A stretch of DNA of 64,000 bases from Buttiauxella selenatireducens (GCF_031432975.1 NZ_CP133838.1:124001-188000); one strand, 5' to 3'. Positions 27,479 to 37,471 are shown, numbered from the stretch's first letter. Notes: generated by a model from the letters alone, not told the origin. Made by a program: numbers and translations.

Positions 27479-28399
27479 ATGAGCAGTAAGCCAACCGGTT
27501 CAATGATGGGACGACGTAATAGCGGTACGGAAAATATCGATAAACTCACAACAGAGGATATGCTGGCGGCAATCCTTAAAGACGACCGCGAAATCACCAA
27601 TGCGATAGCCACCTGTTTGCCGACGGTCACCCGTTTAGTCGATCGTGCGGTGGCGACTTTCAGCCGGGGTGGGCGTGTCGTTATCGTCGGTGCAGGTGCC
27701 TCAGGGCGCGCGGCGATGCAGGTGGCATGTGAGTTTGCCCCTGATACACATCATGGGCTTATTGGGTTGATTGCGGGTGGCCCAGAAGCAATGTTACAGG
27801 AGCTGGAGGCTGCCGCAGGCGATTACGACCGTGGTATCAACGACTTGCAGGCCATTCATTTTAACCAAAATGACATGCTGCTTGGCCTGTCAGTCAGCGG
27901 TAAAACGCCATGGGTATGGGGTGCGCTCCGTTACGCGAGGTCGCTTGACGCGCCAGTGGCGGTTATCACCCAGGATGCCGGGAGTGAAGTGGCACAACTG
28001 GCGGATATCGTCATTGCACCCGATACCGGACCGGAAGTGGTGGTGGGATTTGCTAATCCCAAGGCGCGGCTGGCTCAGCGGCAGATCCTCACGATGCTCT
28101 CGACGGGGTTGGCGATTCGCACTGGCCGAGTTTATGGCAATTTGCGGGTCGATATTAACGCATCCAGCACCCGTTGGGCGGAGCGGCAGATAGCCATTGT
28201 GATGGAAGCGACGCACTGTTCTCGCGCACAAGCGAAGGAGACGCTGGGAAGCTGCAATCATGACTGTCGAACGGCGATTCTGATGTTATTGACCGGGCTG
28301 GACGTCTGGAATGCGCGGGATGTGCTGGCTGAAAACAGCGAACATCTGCGGATTTCCCTTGAGGAGGCTAAGCGTCGGTCTGTCCAAAAAGCGTCGTGA
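27479..28399 (+). CDS. MurQ-like SIS-domain protein (N-acetylmuramic acid 6-phosphate etherase family)
   Basis: A 306-residue sugar isomerase-type protein with GAGASGRAAMQ (about residues 71-81), GLIGLIAGGPEAML and GLSVSGKTPWVWGALRYAR, the layout of MurQ, which cleaves the D-lactyl ether of MurNAc 6-phosphate. The two acidic residues used by MurQ have counterparts in Glu85 (CEFAP) and Glu110 (ELEAAA). Sequence outside these motifs is diverged and no MurP transporter, MurR regulator or NagA is nearby, so the true substrate is open. The ATG at 27479 has a perfect GGAGG 6 nt upstream. It lies divergent from dcuS and has its own terminator. It does not obviously belong to C4-dicarboxylate metabolism. 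Confidence 0.8.
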   Translation: MSSKPTGSMMGRRNSGTENIDKLTTEDMLAAILKDDREITNAIATCLPTVTRLVDRAVATFSRGGRVVIVGAGASGRAAMQVACEFAPDTHHGLIGLIAGGPEAMLQELEAAAGDYDRGINDLQAIHFNQNDMLLGLSVSGKTPWVWGALRYARSLDAPVAVITQDAGSEVAQLADIVIAPDTGPEVVVGFANPKARLAQRQILTMLSTGLAIRTGRVYGNLRVDINASSTRWAERQIAIVMEATHCSRAQAKETLGSCNHDCRTAILMLLTGLDVWNARDVLAENSEHLRISLEEAKRRSVQKAS

Positions 28400-28430
28400 C
28401 ATCAGCTAAAAGTATCGGGTCATGGATGAT

Positions 28431-28469
28431 AAAACGGTGAAAGCATGTTGATGCCTTCACCGTTTTTTT
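28431..28469. terminator. Bidirectional terminator after the MurQ-like gene
   Basis: AAAACGGTGAA (28431-28441) pairs with TTCACCGTTTT, with an inner GCAT/ATGC stem and a seven-T tail on the plus strand. It separates two convergent genes. Confidence 0.9.
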
Positions 28470-28500
28470 GTGCCTGATGGGCAGGGTCAATAAGGGGGGA

Positions 28501-29835
28501 TTACATGATCCATCCCAGCAGCAATGTTGCGGCGATGACGGTCGATGCCCCGCCAATACGGGTCGCAATTTGCGCGAAAGGCATCAGCGACATACGATTT
28601 GACGCCGACAATATCGCCACATCTCCTGTACCGCCCAAACCACTGTGACAGCACGTAACGATAGCCGCTTCAATCGGGTACATATTCAGGCGAGAGGCAA
28701 TGAAAAAGCCGCTCAATGACATGGTGATGACCACCGAACCGCACACCACGACATAGCCAACGGAAAAGACAGAGACGACGCTTTCCAGCGGCACATACAG
28801 CATTCCAAGCCCAATCATCAACGGCCAAACTAACGCTGCCGAGACAAATTTGTAGCAGCTATGTGCACCCATCTCCATCGCTGACGGGATCAATTTTGCA
28901 TATTTACAGAAGACAGCAGCCAGGATCATCAACACCGGCCCTGGAATGTGTACCAGTTTCTCAAACAAGCCGCCGACGATGAAAAAGGCGCAAATCATCA
29001 ATAACCCGGCACCCATCAGATGAAAATCAGTTTGCTGAGAGCCTTGAGTCTGCGCAAACAAACTGTTGTCTTCGCGGCTGCGGATCAACATCCCATTACC
29101 GGTTAGCGACGGACGACGGCTGCCGATACGTGCCAGAACACCTGCGCAAATAATCGCGAAGATATTACCTACCACTGCGGCAGGTGCCAGTTGCGCGACA
29201 TACACATCCGGGGTTTGCCCCAGTATTGCGGAATAAGCGAGTGAAAGTGGCAGAATCCCTTCACCAATGCCCCCACCGATAATAGGTACGATGATAAAGA
29301 AGAATGTATGGTAGATGCTGTAGCCGAACATTGAACCGACCAGCAGACCGGTTAACACCGCCGTACCGGTTCCCACGACAAGTGGCACAAACATGCGGAT
29401 CATGCCCTGGATGAGGATTGTCCGGTTCATACCTAAAATGCTACCCACCACTAAACACGCAATAACAAAATAAAGCAGGTTCGCTTCTTTCATCAGCAGG
29501 TGCACGGTAGCCATTGTTTGTTCTTCAAACAGACCGTAATAGACCAACACGGAAGGCACCATCAGACACAATATTGCCGGGCCGCCAATGTCTTTAATAA
29601 CGGGGATCATGCGGCCTATTTTTGCAAAAGAAAAACCCAGGGTCATGATGATAGCCAGGCCGCCAATCATATTTTTGGGAAGCAACCCGGAGGCACCTGA
29701 AACGGCAACAATGGCGGCAATAACAACGAACAACAATATTGGTACGGAGCCGACTTCCATATTACCCAGAAGTCGCAGCGATGGCCCACCTGAGGCGGGT
29801 TTTTCAATGGGATGATTTAGTGGGTTATTTTCCAT
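28501..29835 (-). CDS. 2-hydroxycarboxylate transporter (2-HCT family, CitS/MaeN type)
   Basis: A 444-residue symporter with about 11 hydrophobic segments. The two family reentrant-loop motifs are present as PIIGGGIGEGILPLS near residue 190 and HSGLGGTGDVAILSASNRM near residue 405, the latter with the arginine used for substrate carboxylate in CitS. 2-HCT members take up malate, citrate or lactate with Na+ or H+. Divergent neighbours are an AEC permease and a malic enzyme, so malate is the favoured substrate, but citrate is possible; no citrate lyase genes are in the window. AGG precedes the ATG. Confidence 0.88.
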   Translation of the reverse strand: MENNPLNHPIEKPASGGPSLRLLGNMEVGSVPILLFVVIAAIVAVSGASGLLPKNMIGGLAIIMTLGFSFAKIGRMIPVIKDIGGPAILCLMVPSVLVYYGLFEEQTMATVHLLMKEANLLYFVIACLVVGSILGMNRTILIQGMIRMFVPLVVGTGTAVLTGLLVGSMFGYSIYHTFFFIIVPIIGGGIGEGILPLSLAYSAILGQTPDVYVAQLAPAAVVGNIFAIICAGVLARIGSRRPSLTGNGMLIRSREDNSLFAQTQGSQQTDFHLMGAGLLMICAFFIVGGLFEKLVHIPGPVLMILAAVFCKYAKLIPSAMEMGAHSCYKFVSAALVWPLMIGLGMLYVPLESVVSVFSVGYVVVCGSVVITMSLSGFFIASRLNMYPIEAAIVTCCHSGLGGTGDVAILSASNRMSLMPFAQIATRIGGASTVIAATLLLGWIM

Positions 29836-30050
29836 TTTTGTTACCTGATTTTATATTAATAAGTAATGTAGGGGGAGGGCAAAATAATAGAGTAATAAAA
29901 AATAAAAGTGACGTAACAATTAAATCACTATGCAACGATTTCGCTGAGAAACTAACATACGGTAGGGTAATTAAATAGCCCCGGATATTTTTATTTTGAT
30001 GGTTTTGTGATGCTGGTGGAATGTTCTATTTAAATAATTTAATTCTTATT

Positions 30051-30129
30051 TTTGTAAGTAAAGTTACTGAATGAGGGTGGCAATCGCGCAAGCACAATGC
30101 GACATTTATATTTGTAAGTAAAGTAGCTG
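30051..30129 (+). repeat. Direct repeat TTTGTAAGTAAAGT, two copies 60 bp apart
   Basis: TTTGTAAGTAAAGT occurs at 30051-30064 and 30111-30124, exactly 60 bp apart, with A/T-rich similarity extending on the left and matching CTG at the same offset on the right. Placement upstream of a CRP site suggests binding sites for a local regulator; DcuR is the nearest candidate, unproven. Confidence 0.65.
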
Positions 30130-30156
30130 CCATGAAAGTATTTAAACAAGAGCAAG

Positions 30157-30172
30157 TGTGATTTCAATCACC
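30157..30172. promoter_or_regulatory. CRP site (overlaps an FNR-like dyad)
   Basis: TGTGA-TTTCAA-TCACC matches the CRP consensus TGTGA-N6-TCACA at 9 of 10 positions. The inner GTGAT-TTCA-ATCAC is also a perfect dyad resembling an FNR site with G/C at the ends, so FNR binding cannot be excluded. Confidence 0.75.
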
Positions 30173-30253
30173 CTACTATCAAAAGGGGATCGTTAAATTA
30201 CCCGAACAAATAGATTGTGCCCTGCTTGTTTCATTATGCACTCTGGAGATTCC

Positions 30254-31201
30254 ATGCCATCACTACTATTACAATCTCTGTTCCCATTGGTATTTATCAT
30301 GCTGCTCGGATGGTTAAGTGGGAAGTTAGGCTACACTCGCCGCGAGGATGCCTCAGTTTTAGCTACGGTAGTTATCCGTTTTGCTCTGCCGTTTCATCTT
30401 TTTATCGGCGCATTAAATACTGACCCTGAAAAAATACAGAACTTTTCATTTATGGCGGTTCTGATGATTGGTTTGATGGGGACCTGGTTCATCACGCTGC
30501 TCATCTCACGGTTCGTTTTCCGTCATGATATCAAGACCAGTGCGGTTCAGTCGCTGGTCTGTGCTTTCCCTGATATGGCGTATTTTGGTGCCCCGGTGCT
30601 GGCCGTATTAATCGGGCCAGAAGGCTTTTTAGGTGTACTGATAGGGAACTTAATCACCAGCGTATTTATGATACCGCTTACGATTATCCTGATTCGTATG
30701 GGGGATAAAAAGGGTGAAAATAGCCTCGACGATATCCACCCGGTTCAGCTTGTTCTGCAAAATCTTATCAAAGCGATAAAAAACCCGATTGTCTGGATCC
30801 CCATCTCTGGCGTGTTACTGAGCCTGGCTGGCGTGCAATTGCCGCATCTGCTTAGCGCACCAATCGAAATGGTAGGTAAAATTGCAGGCGGTCTTTCTCT
30901 GTTCGCTCTGGGCCTTTTATTTTATGGCGAGCGCCCAGCACTCAATGTTCAGACATTTACGAATATTAGTCTTAAAAATCTCATTCAGCCTGGGTTGATG
31001 GCCGTGGCTGGCCTGGCTTTTGGCTTGAGTCATACCTTAATGCAGCAGGTGATTATCATCGGTGCCACTCCTTCCGCTATCGCCGCGGGAATGTTCGCGC
31101 TGCGTAGTGATGCTTATATTGAAACAGCCTCGTCATCAATTTTGATTGGTACCGCCATCGGTGTTTTCACCGAAGGAATAATGATTTATTTGATTTCTTA
31201 A
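30254..31201 (+). CDS. AEC (auxin efflux carrier) family transporter, probable malate permease
   Basis: A 315-residue membrane protein with two sets of about five hydrophobic helices, typical of AEC carriers; the N-terminal SLFPLVFIMLLGWLSGKLGY and the central FPDMAYFGAPVLAVLIG and C-terminal GATPSAIAAGMFALR motifs fit. Bacterial members include malate (MleP) and malonate (MdcF) carriers. The ATG at 30254 has GGAG just upstream; the frame is open 13 codons earlier. It is followed 57 bp later by malic enzyme on the same strand, so malate transport is inferred, as in malolactic gene clusters. Confidence 0.82.
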   Translation: MPSLLLQSLFPLVFIMLLGWLSGKLGYTRREDASVLATVVIRFALPFHLFIGALNTDPEKIQNFSFMAVLMIGLMGTWFITLLISRFVFRHDIKTSAVQSLVCAFPDMAYFGAPVLAVLIGPEGFLGVLIGNLITSVFMIPLTIILIRMGDKKGENSLDDIHPVQLVLQNLIKAIKNPIVWIPISGVLLSLAGVQLPHLLSAPIEMVGKIAGGLSLFALGLLFYGERPALNVQTFTNISLKNLIQPGLMAVAGLAFGLSHTLMQQVIIIGATPSAIAAGMFALRSDAYIETASSSILIGTAIGVFTEGIMIYLIS

Positions 31202-31258
31202 TTATCGCCAGGTAGAAATTTAATTTACATTTAAAAATAAATATTCAGGAGCAGGTAA

Positions 31259-32944
31259 ATGTTAGTTAAAGAAACACTCTATACACCCTATAATGGTTCC
31301 CTGTTGCTCGAGAATCCATTATTAAATAAAGGCCTTGCTTTTACCGATAACGAACGTCAGGCTTTTAATCTTCATGGTTTACTGCCCCATAAAGTTGAAA
31401 CTATTCAGGAACAGACCGAACGTGCCTGGGATCAATTTTGCCAGTTTAAGAAAGATATTTCTCGTCATATCTATTTGAGAAATATTCAAGATACTAACGA
31501 GACGCTATTTTATAATCTGCTGCGCACGCATATGAAAGACACCCTGCCGATTATCTACACGCCAACGGTAGGAGAGGCCTGCGAGCATTTCTCTGATATT
31601 TATCGCCGTGGAAGAGGATTATTCATCTCCTGGCCAAACCGCCATAATATTGATGAAATGCTACAAAGTTTCTCCCGTAACGACATTCGCGTCATTGTCG
31701 TCACCGATGGTGAACGCATCCTGGGTCTGGGCGACCAGGGCGTGGGAGGAATGGGCATTCCAATCGGCAAACTCTCTTTATACACCGCGTGTGGCGGCAT
31801 TCATCCTGCTTCGACATTACCGATCATGCTGGATGTTGGCACCAACAATACCCGCCATCTGGACGATCCGCTGTATATGGGATGGCGCCACCCGCGCATC
31901 ACCGACGATCAGTACATTGAGTTCATGGACATGTTTGTTGAAGCGGTGAAGAACCGTTGGCCAAATGTACTGCTGCAATTTGAAGATTTTGCCCAGAAAA
32001 ATGCCACCAAATTGCTCAACCGCTACCGCGACACGTTGTGCTGCTTTAATGATGATATTCAGGGAACCGCAGCGGTGACTGCCGGAACGCTTATTGCTGC
32101 GGTTAAAACGGCGGGAGGACGGCTGCGCGATCAACGTGTGGTCTTCCTGGGCGGTGGTTCGGCAGGGTGTGGTATTGCTGAGAAAATTATCACGCTGATG
32201 ATGGAGGATGGTCTGTCTGAAAGTCAGGCGCGCAATAATATCTTTATGGTTGACCGTTTTGGTCTGCTGACCGACGAGATGCCTAATCTTCTCGATTTCC
32301 AACAGAAACTGGTTACGGCAAGAGACGCGATTAGCCACTGGGATGTAGAGACGGCAAATATCTCATTGAAGGATGTGGTGCGTAATGCCCATCCGACGGT
32401 GATGATTGGCGTATCCGGGCAGCCTGGCTTATTTAGCGAAGAGATCGTCAAGGAAATGCATCAGCATTGCCCACGTCCCATCATTATGCCGCTCTCCAAC
32501 CCGACTTCCCGTGCTGAAGCTCAGCCCAAAGATCTTCTCGAGTGGACGCAGGGACAAGCGCTGGTTGCGACGGGCAGCCCGTTTGCACCAGTTTCCTGTC
32601 TGGGGCAAGAGCACGAAATTGCGCAGTGTAACAATGCCTATATTTTCCCAGGATTAGGGCTTGGGATACTGGCAGTAAAAGCCTCTCGGGTCACCGATGG
32701 CATGCTGTCCGTGGCCAGTAAGACGCTGGCGGCGCATTCACCACTGGCCAACACCGGAAAGGGCGGGTTACTGCCTCCAGTCGAAAGTATTGAAGAGATT
32801 TCCATGGCCATTGCGCTTGAGGTCGCTCGCATGGCGCAGCAAGAAGGTGTGGCACCGATGATGAGTGAAGAGGAATTGCTCAACAGCATCGAAAAAACAT
32901 ACTGGAAAGCCAATTACACATCCTACAAACGCGCTTCACTTTGA
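31259..32944 (+). CDS. maeA: NAD-dependent malic enzyme
   Basis: A 561-residue enzyme that oxidatively decarboxylates malate to pyruvate and CO2 with NAD+. It has YTPTVGEAC, the catalytic and metal-binding stretches [10 protein letters not shown] and [11 protein letters not shown], the dinucleotide-binding [13 protein letters not shown] (about residue 300) and [11 protein letters not shown]. Length and sequence follow E. coli MaeA/SfcA (565 residues). AGGAG stands before the ATG. It forms a unit with the AEC carrier, opposite the 2-HCT carrier. Whether it is the only maeA of the genome cannot be seen; it may be an additional copy. Confidence 0.93.
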   Translation: MLVKETLYTPYNGSLLLENPLLNKGLAFTDNERQAFNLHGLLPHKVETIQEQTERAWDQFCQFKKDISRHIYLRNIQDTNETLFYNLLRTHMKDTLPIIYTPTVGEACEHFSDIYRRGRGLFISWPNRHNIDEMLQSFSRNDIRVIVVTDGERILGLGDQGVGGMGIPIGKLSLYTACGGIHPASTLPIMLDVGTNNTRHLDDPLYMGWRHPRITDDQYIEFMDMFVEAVKNRWPNVLLQFEDFAQKNATKLLNRYRDTLCCFNDDIQGTAAVTAGTLIAAVKTAGGRLRDQRVVFLGGGSAGCGIAEKIITLMMEDGLSESQARNNIFMVDRFGLLTDEMPNLLDFQQKLVTARDAISHWDVETANISLKDVVRNAHPTVMIGVSGQPGLFSEEIVKEMHQHCPRPIIMPLSNPTSRAEAQPKDLLEWTQGQALVATGSPFAPVSCLGQEHEIAQCNNAYIFPGLGLGILAVKASRVTDGMLSVASKTLAAHSPLANTGKGGLLPPVESIEEISMAIALEVARMAQQEGVAPMMSEEELLNSIEKTYWKANYTSYKRASL

Positions 32945-32961
32945 TTGTTAATAAATAAAAT

Positions 32962-32984
32962 ACCGCCTTCATCATGAAGGCGGT
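32962..32984 (+). terminator. Hairpin after maeA
   Basis: ACCGCCTTC (32962-32970) and GAAGGCGGT (32976-32984) form a 9-bp stem around ATCAT. There is no T-run, so termination may be partial. Confidence 0.55.
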
Positions 32985-33036
32985 CAGTGCAACACCGTTT
33001 TATTCCCTCTCCATTGTCAATTTCCCTTCATGTCTG

Positions 33037-33090
33037 CGTAACAATTCCGTAACCCAACAGTTATTTTTCTGTCATACGCGCATGTCATGT
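33037..33090 (+). promoter_or_regulatory. Pho-regulated ugpB promoter region
   Basis: The segment GTTATTTTTCTGTCATACGC followed by GCATGTCATG closely resembles the E. coli ugpB promoter, where PhoB boxes lie. CTGTCAT at 33069 is a consensus Pho half-box; further upstream CGTAAC repeats with an 11-bp period (33037 and 33048). Phosphate-starvation induction by PhoB is expected; exact box borders are uncertain. Confidence 0.65.
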
Positions 33091-33155
33091 TTTGGTGCGA
33101 ACAAAAACGCGTATTTTCGCGCAGCTTAAATGCCCCATAACTAGAGAGATAAGAC

Positions 33156-34475
33156 ATGACTGCATCGTTACGACGTACAGCACTTTACCTTGCGCTGGGA
33201 TGCATACTTAGCAGCAACGCCATCGCCGCCACTTCGATTCCTTTCTGGCATTCGATGGAAGGTGAACTGGGTAAAGAAGTGGATTCTTTAGCACAACGCT
33301 TTAACCAGACACATCCTGACTACAAAATTGTCCCGGTTTATAAGGGCAACTACGAACAAAACCTGGCTGCAGGGATTGCGGCTTTCCGCTCGGGTAACGC
33401 CCCGGCAATTCTGCAAGTTTATGAAGTGGGTACGGCGACGATGATGGCCTCGAAAGCGATCAAGCCGGTGTATGAAGTCTTCAGTGATGCAGGCATTAAA
33501 TTCGACGAATCCCAGTTTGTCCCGACGGTTTCCGGTTACTACACCGATTCAAAAACCGGGCATTTGCTCTCCCAGCCGTTTAACAGCTCCACACCGGTTC
33601 TGTATTACAACAAGGACGCCTTTAAGAAAGCTGGACTGAACCCGGATCAGCCACCAAAAACCTGGCAGGATTTGGCTGAGTACACCGCCAAACTTAAAGC
33701 GGCGGGCATGAAATGCGGCTACGCAAGCGGCTGGCAGGGTTGGATTCAGATTGAAAACTTCAGCGCCTGGAACGGCCTGCCGGTTGCCACGAAAAACAAC
33801 GGTTTTGATGGCACCGATGCGGTTCTGGAGTTCAACAAACCTGAGCAGGTGAAACACATCGCCCTGCTGGAAGAGCTGAATAAGAAAGGTGATTTCAGCT
33901 ACTTTGGTCGCAAAGACGAATCCACCGAGAAGTTCTACAACGGGGATTGTGCAATCACGACCGCCTCTTCTGGCTCGCTGGCTGATATCCGCCAGTACGC
34001 TAAGTTCAACTACGGCGTGGGCATGATGCCTTACGATTCCTCCATCCCGAATGCACCGCAAAACGCCATCATTGGTGGGGCAAGTCTGTGGGTGATGCAG
34101 GGCAAAGATGCCGCGACCTACAAAGGCGTTGCTGAGTTTATGCAGTTCCTTACCCAGCCAGAAATCGCTGCGGAATGGCACCAGAAAACCGGTTATCTGC
34201 CAATCACTAAAGCGGCGTATGACCTGACGCGCGAGCAAGGTTTCTATGAGAAAAATCCGGGTGCGGATATTGCAACGCGCCAGATGCTGAACAAGCCACC
34301 GTTGCCATTCACCAAAGGTTTGCGTCTGGGCAACATGCCGCAGATTCGTACCATTGTGGATGAGGAGCTGGAATCGGTGTGGACGGGTAAAAAGACCCCA
34401 CAGCAGGCGCTGGATTCAGCGGTTGAGCGTGGCAATCAGTTGCTGCGTCGCTTTGAGCAGTCGACTAAGTCTTAG
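33156..34475 (+). CDS. ugpB: sn-glycerol-3-phosphate-binding periplasmic protein UgpB
   Basis: A 439-residue periplasmic binding protein for glycerol 3-phosphate and glycerophosphodiesters. A Sec signal peptide covers about residues 1-24 (ending SNAIAA); the mature protein opens with [20 protein letters not shown] and contains [21 protein letters not shown] and [20 protein letters not shown], ligand-site regions of E. coli UgpB. It heads ugpBAECQ, but a repeat cluster separates it from ugpA. Confidence 0.96.
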   Translation: MTASLRRTALYLALGCILSSNAIAATSIPFWHSMEGELGKEVDSLAQRFNQTHPDYKIVPVYKGNYEQNLAAGIAAFRSGNAPAILQVYEVGTATMMASKAIKPVYEVFSDAGIKFDESQFVPTVSGYYTDSKTGHLLSQPFNSSTPVLYYNKDAFKKAGLNPDQPPKTWQDLAEYTAKLKAAGMKCGYASGWQGWIQIENFSAWNGLPVATKNNGFDGTDAVLEFNKPEQVKHIALLEELNKKGDFSYFGRKDESTEKFYNGDCAITTASSGSLADIRQYAKFNYGVGMMPYDSSIPNAPQNAIIGGASLWVMQGKDAATYKGVAEFMQFLTQPEIAAEWHQKTGYLPITKAAYDLTREQGFYEKNPGADIATRQMLNKPPLPFTKGLRLGNMPQIRTIVDEELESVWTGKKTPQQALDSAVERGNQLLRRFEQSTKS

Positions 34476-34482
34476 TACACAA

Positions 34483-34630
34483 CCCTCACCCTAACCCTCT
34501 CCCTGAGGGAGAGGGGACTGTCTGATTTCTCCTGCAGGTGAGGGAGAGGGGACTGTCCGGTTTCTCCTTCAGGTGAGGGAGAGGGGATTTTCTTTTCTCC
34601 CTCTCCTGGGGGAGAGGGCCGGGGTGAGGG
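34483..34630. repeat. Palindromic tandem repeat cluster inside the ugp operon, 35-bp unit
   Basis: Bounded by CCCTCACCCTAACCCTCTCC and GGGGTGAGGG, with GGGGACT or GGGGATT at 34513, 34548 and 34583 (35-bp period). It lies between ugpB and ugpA, a position that could give ugpB more mRNA than the permease genes. Confidence 0.88.
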
Positions 34631-34660
34631 CGACCAATGCCACACATTAAGAGCAACACT

Positions 34661-35548
34661 ATGTCATCTTCTCGACCCGTATTCCGTTCCGGCTGGCTCC
34701 CCTATGCGCTAGTACTTCCGCAACTGATTATCACCATTATCTTCTTCATTTGGCCTGCGGGCGAAGCACTGTGGTATTCGCTGCAAAATGTCGATCCATT
34801 TGGTCTTTCGAGCACCTTTGTGGGTCTGGATAACTTCAAACAGCTTTTCCACGACAGCTACTACCTCGACTCTTTCTACACCACCTTAATTTTCAGTGGA
34901 TTAGTGGCGGGTAGCGGCCTGCTGGTGTCGCTCTTTTTCGCCGCCCTCACGGATTATGTCGTGCGCGGTAGCCGTATTTATCAAACGTTAATGCTGCTGC
35001 CTTATGCGGTGGCACCGGCGATTGCCGCCGTGCTGTGGATCTTTCTGTTTAACCCTGGTCGCGGGTTGATAACCCACGTACTGGAACAGTTTGGCTATCA
35101 CTGGAACCATGCGCAAAACAGCGGCCAGGCGATGTTTCTTGTCGTATTCGCCTCGGTGTGGAAGCAAATCAGCTACAACTTCCTGTTCTTCTTCGCCGCC
35201 TTACAGTCCATTCCGCGTTCATTAATCGAAGCCGCGTCTATCGACGGAGCCGGGCCTGTGCGCCGTTTCTTCAAGCTGTCGCTGCCGCTCATTGCGCCGG
35301 TGAGTTTCTTCCTGCTGGTGGTCAATCTGGTCTACGCCTTTTTCGATACCTTTCCGGTTATCGACGCCGCAACAGGCGGTGGGCCGGTGCAGGCGACCAC
35401 CACGCTTATCTACAAAATTTATCGCGAAGGTTTTGCCGGGCTCGATCTCTCGGCATCAGCGGCGCAATCCGTGGTGCTGATGTTCCTGGTCATCATCCTG
35501 ACGGTCATTCAGTTCCGGTTTGTGGAACGTAAGGTGCGCTACCAATGA
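34661..35548 (+). CDS. ugpA: Glycerol-3-phosphate ABC permease UgpA
   Basis: A 295-residue inner-membrane permease with six predicted helices and the EAA motif [21 protein letters not shown] near residue 197 that docks on UgpC. The ATG at 34661 gives [10 protein letters not shown] as in E. coli (295 residues); an upstream ATG at 34637 would add eight residues and sits in the edge of the repeat. It overlaps ugpE by 4 bp. Confidence 0.96.
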   Translation: MSSSRPVFRSGWLPYALVLPQLIITIIFFIWPAGEALWYSLQNVDPFGLSSTFVGLDNFKQLFHDSYYLDSFYTTLIFSGLVAGSGLLVSLFFAALTDYVVRGSRIYQTLMLLPYAVAPAIAAVLWIFLFNPGRGLITHVLEQFGYHWNHAQNSGQAMFLVVFASVWKQISYNFLFFFAALQSIPRSLIEAASIDGAGPVRRFFKLSLPLIAPVSFFLLVVNLVYAFFDTFPVIDAATGGGPVQATTTLIYKIYREGFAGLDLSASAAQSVVLMFLVIILTVIQFRFVERKVRYQ

Positions 35549-36390
35549 TTGAGAATCGCCGTGGGCTGACAATCTTCAGCCACACCATGCTCATTCTGGG
35601 CATCATCGTGATTTTGTTCCCGCTGTATGTCGCGTTTGTCGCGGCTACGCTGGATAACAAAGCGGTATTTCAGACGCCAATGACGCTGATCCCAGGCACG
35701 CATTTGCTGGAAAATATGGCCCATATCTGGACGCACGGCGTGGGGGCGAACAGCGCGCCGTTTGGTCTGATGTTGCTCAATAGCTTTGTGATGGCGCTGG
35801 TGATTACCGTTGGCAAAATCACTGTCTCCATGCTGTCTGCCTTTGCCATTGTCTGGTTTCGTTTTCCGCTGCGTAACCTGTTCTTCTGGATGATATTTAT
35901 CACCCTGATGCTGCCGGTTGAGGTACGTATTTTCCCGACGGTTGAAGTTATCGCGAATCTCCACATGCTCGACAGCTACACCGGCCTGACGTTGCCGTTA
36001 ATGGCATCGGCAACCGCGACCTTCTTGTTCCGCCAGTTCTTCATGACGCTTCCCGACGAATTGATGGAAGCCGCACGTATCGACGGCGCATCACCCATGC
36101 GCTTTTTCCGCGACATCGTGCTGCCGCTGTCGAAAACCAATCTGGCGGCGCTGTTTGTCATCACCTTTATCTACGGCTGGAACCAGTATCTGTGGCCGTT
36201 GCTGATTATCAGCGACGTCAACCTCGGCACCGCCGTGGCAGGTATCAAAGGCATGATGTCTTCCGGTGAGGGCACGACTCAGTGGAACCAGGTGATGGCG
36301 GCCATGTTACTGACGTTGATTCCCCCGGTAATTATCGTTTTAGCCATGCAACGCGCGTTCGTGCGTGGCCTGGTTGACAGTGAGAAGTGA
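35545..36390 (+). CDS. ugpE: Glycerol-3-phosphate ABC permease UgpE
   Basis: A 281-residue permease subunit with six hydrophobic helices and the EAA loop [21 protein letters not shown] near residue 175. Same length as E. coli UgpE. Its ATG overlaps the ugpA stop, indicating coupled translation of the heterodimer partners. Confidence 0.96.
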   Translation: MIENRRGLTIFSHTMLILGIIVILFPLYVAFVAATLDNKAVFQTPMTLIPGTHLLENMAHIWTHGVGANSAPFGLMLLNSFVMALVITVGKITVSMLSAFAIVWFRFPLRNLFFWMIFITLMLPVEVRIFPTVEVIANLHMLDSYTGLTLPLMASATATFLFRQFFMTLPDELMEAARIDGASPMRFFRDIVLPLSKTNLAALFVITFIYGWNQYLWPLLIISDVNLGTAVAGIKGMMSSGEGTTQWNQVMAAMLLTLIPPVIIVLAMQRAFVRGLVDSEK

Positions 36391-36400
36391 GAAATAACCC

Positions 36401-37471
36401 ATGGCAGGATTAAAATTACAGGCAGTAAGCAAGAGTTGGGACAATAAAACTCAGGTCATTCAGCCGCTGACGCTGGATGTTGCAGACGGCGAGTTTATCG
36501 TGATGGTCGGGCCTTCTGGCTGCGGTAAATCTACATTGCTGCGTATGGTGGCCGGGCTTGAACGCGTCACCAGTGGTGATATCTGGATTGACAGGCAGCG
36601 TGTCACTGAAATGGAACCGAAAGAGCGCGGCATCGCGATGGTGTTCCAGAACTACGCACTTTATCCGCACATGAGCGTGGAAGAAAACATGGCGTGGGGG
36701 CTGAAAATCCGCGGTATGGGGAAAGCGCATATTCAGCAGAAAGTGGTGGAAGCGGCACGTATTCTGGAGCTCGATGGTTTACTCAAACGTCGCCCACGCG
36801 AGCTTTCCGGTGGCCAACGCCAGCGTGTGGCAATGGGGCGCGCTATCGTGCGTGACCCGGCGGTATTCTTGTTCGATGAACCGTTATCAAACCTCGATGC
36901 CAAGCTGCGCGTACAAATGCGCCTCGAATTACAGCAATTACATCGCCGCCTGAAAACGACCAGCTTGTACGTCACCCACGATCAGGTAGAAGCAATGACG
37001 CTGGCGCAGCGTGTGATGGTGATGAACAAAGGTGTCGCTGAGCAAATCGGTACACCTGTAGAAGTTTACGAACGTCCGGCCACTCGTTTTGTGGCGAGTT
37101 TTATCGGCTCGCCAGCCATGAACTTGCTTGAAGGGAGTATCAGCGCTGACGGCACGCGTTTTGAGCTTGCAGGCGGGATGGCATTACCTTTGGGAGACAC
37201 GCAAAATTCGTATCAGGGCCGGGCGGTGACGCTGGGTATCCGCCCGGAACATATTGCGCTAAGCTCACAAGCCGCAGGCGGTGTGCCGTTTATGGTGGAC
37301 ACGCTAGAGATGCTGGGTGCAGATAATCTGGTGCATGGGCGTTGGGGTGAGCAAAAAATGGTGGTGCGCCTGGCGCATCAAAATCGTCCCCAACCTGGCA
37401 GCACATTGTGGCTGCATCTGCCTGAAAATCATCTGCATTTCTTTGATAAAGAAAATGGACAACGTTTATGA
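36401..37471 (+). CDS. ugpC: Glycerol-3-phosphate ABC ATPase UgpC
   Basis: A 356-residue ABC ATPase of the MalK type. The nucleotide domain has Walker [12 protein letters not shown] (about residues 37-47), signature [15 protein letters not shown] and Walker [13 protein letters not shown]; residues from about 235 form the regulatory OB-fold domain ([22 protein letters not shown]). In E. coli this domain mediates inhibition by internal phosphate. It overlaps ugpQ by 4 bp. Confidence 0.96.
   Translation: MAGLKLQAVSKSWDNKTQVIQPLTLDVADGEFIVMVGPSGCGKSTLLRMVAGLERVTSGDIWIDRQRVTEMEPKERGIAMVFQNYALYPHMSVEENMAWGLKIRGMGKAHIQQKVVEAARILELDGLLKRRPRELSGGQRQRVAMGRAIVRDPAVFLFDEPLSNLDAKLRVQMRLELQQLHRRLKTTSLYVTHDQVEAMTLAQRVMVMNKGVAEQIGTPVEVYERPATRFVASFIGSPAMNLLEGSISADGTRFELAGGMALPLGDTQNSYQGRAVTLGIRPEHIALSSQAAGGVPFMVDTLEMLGADNLVHGRWGEQKMVVRLAHQNRPQPGSTLWLHLPENHLHFFDKENGQRL

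Larger units (their letters stand above)
29836..30253. promoter_or_regulatory. Divergent promoter region between the 2-HCT and AEC transporter genes
   Basis: A 418-bp AT-rich region with no supported ORF. It contains the near-perfect CRP site and the two 14-bp direct repeats listed separately. A weak -10 TTAAAT (30193-30198) is positioned so that the CRP site centre would lie about 41 bp upstream of the transcript start of the AEC-malic enzyme unit. Confidence 0.6.
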
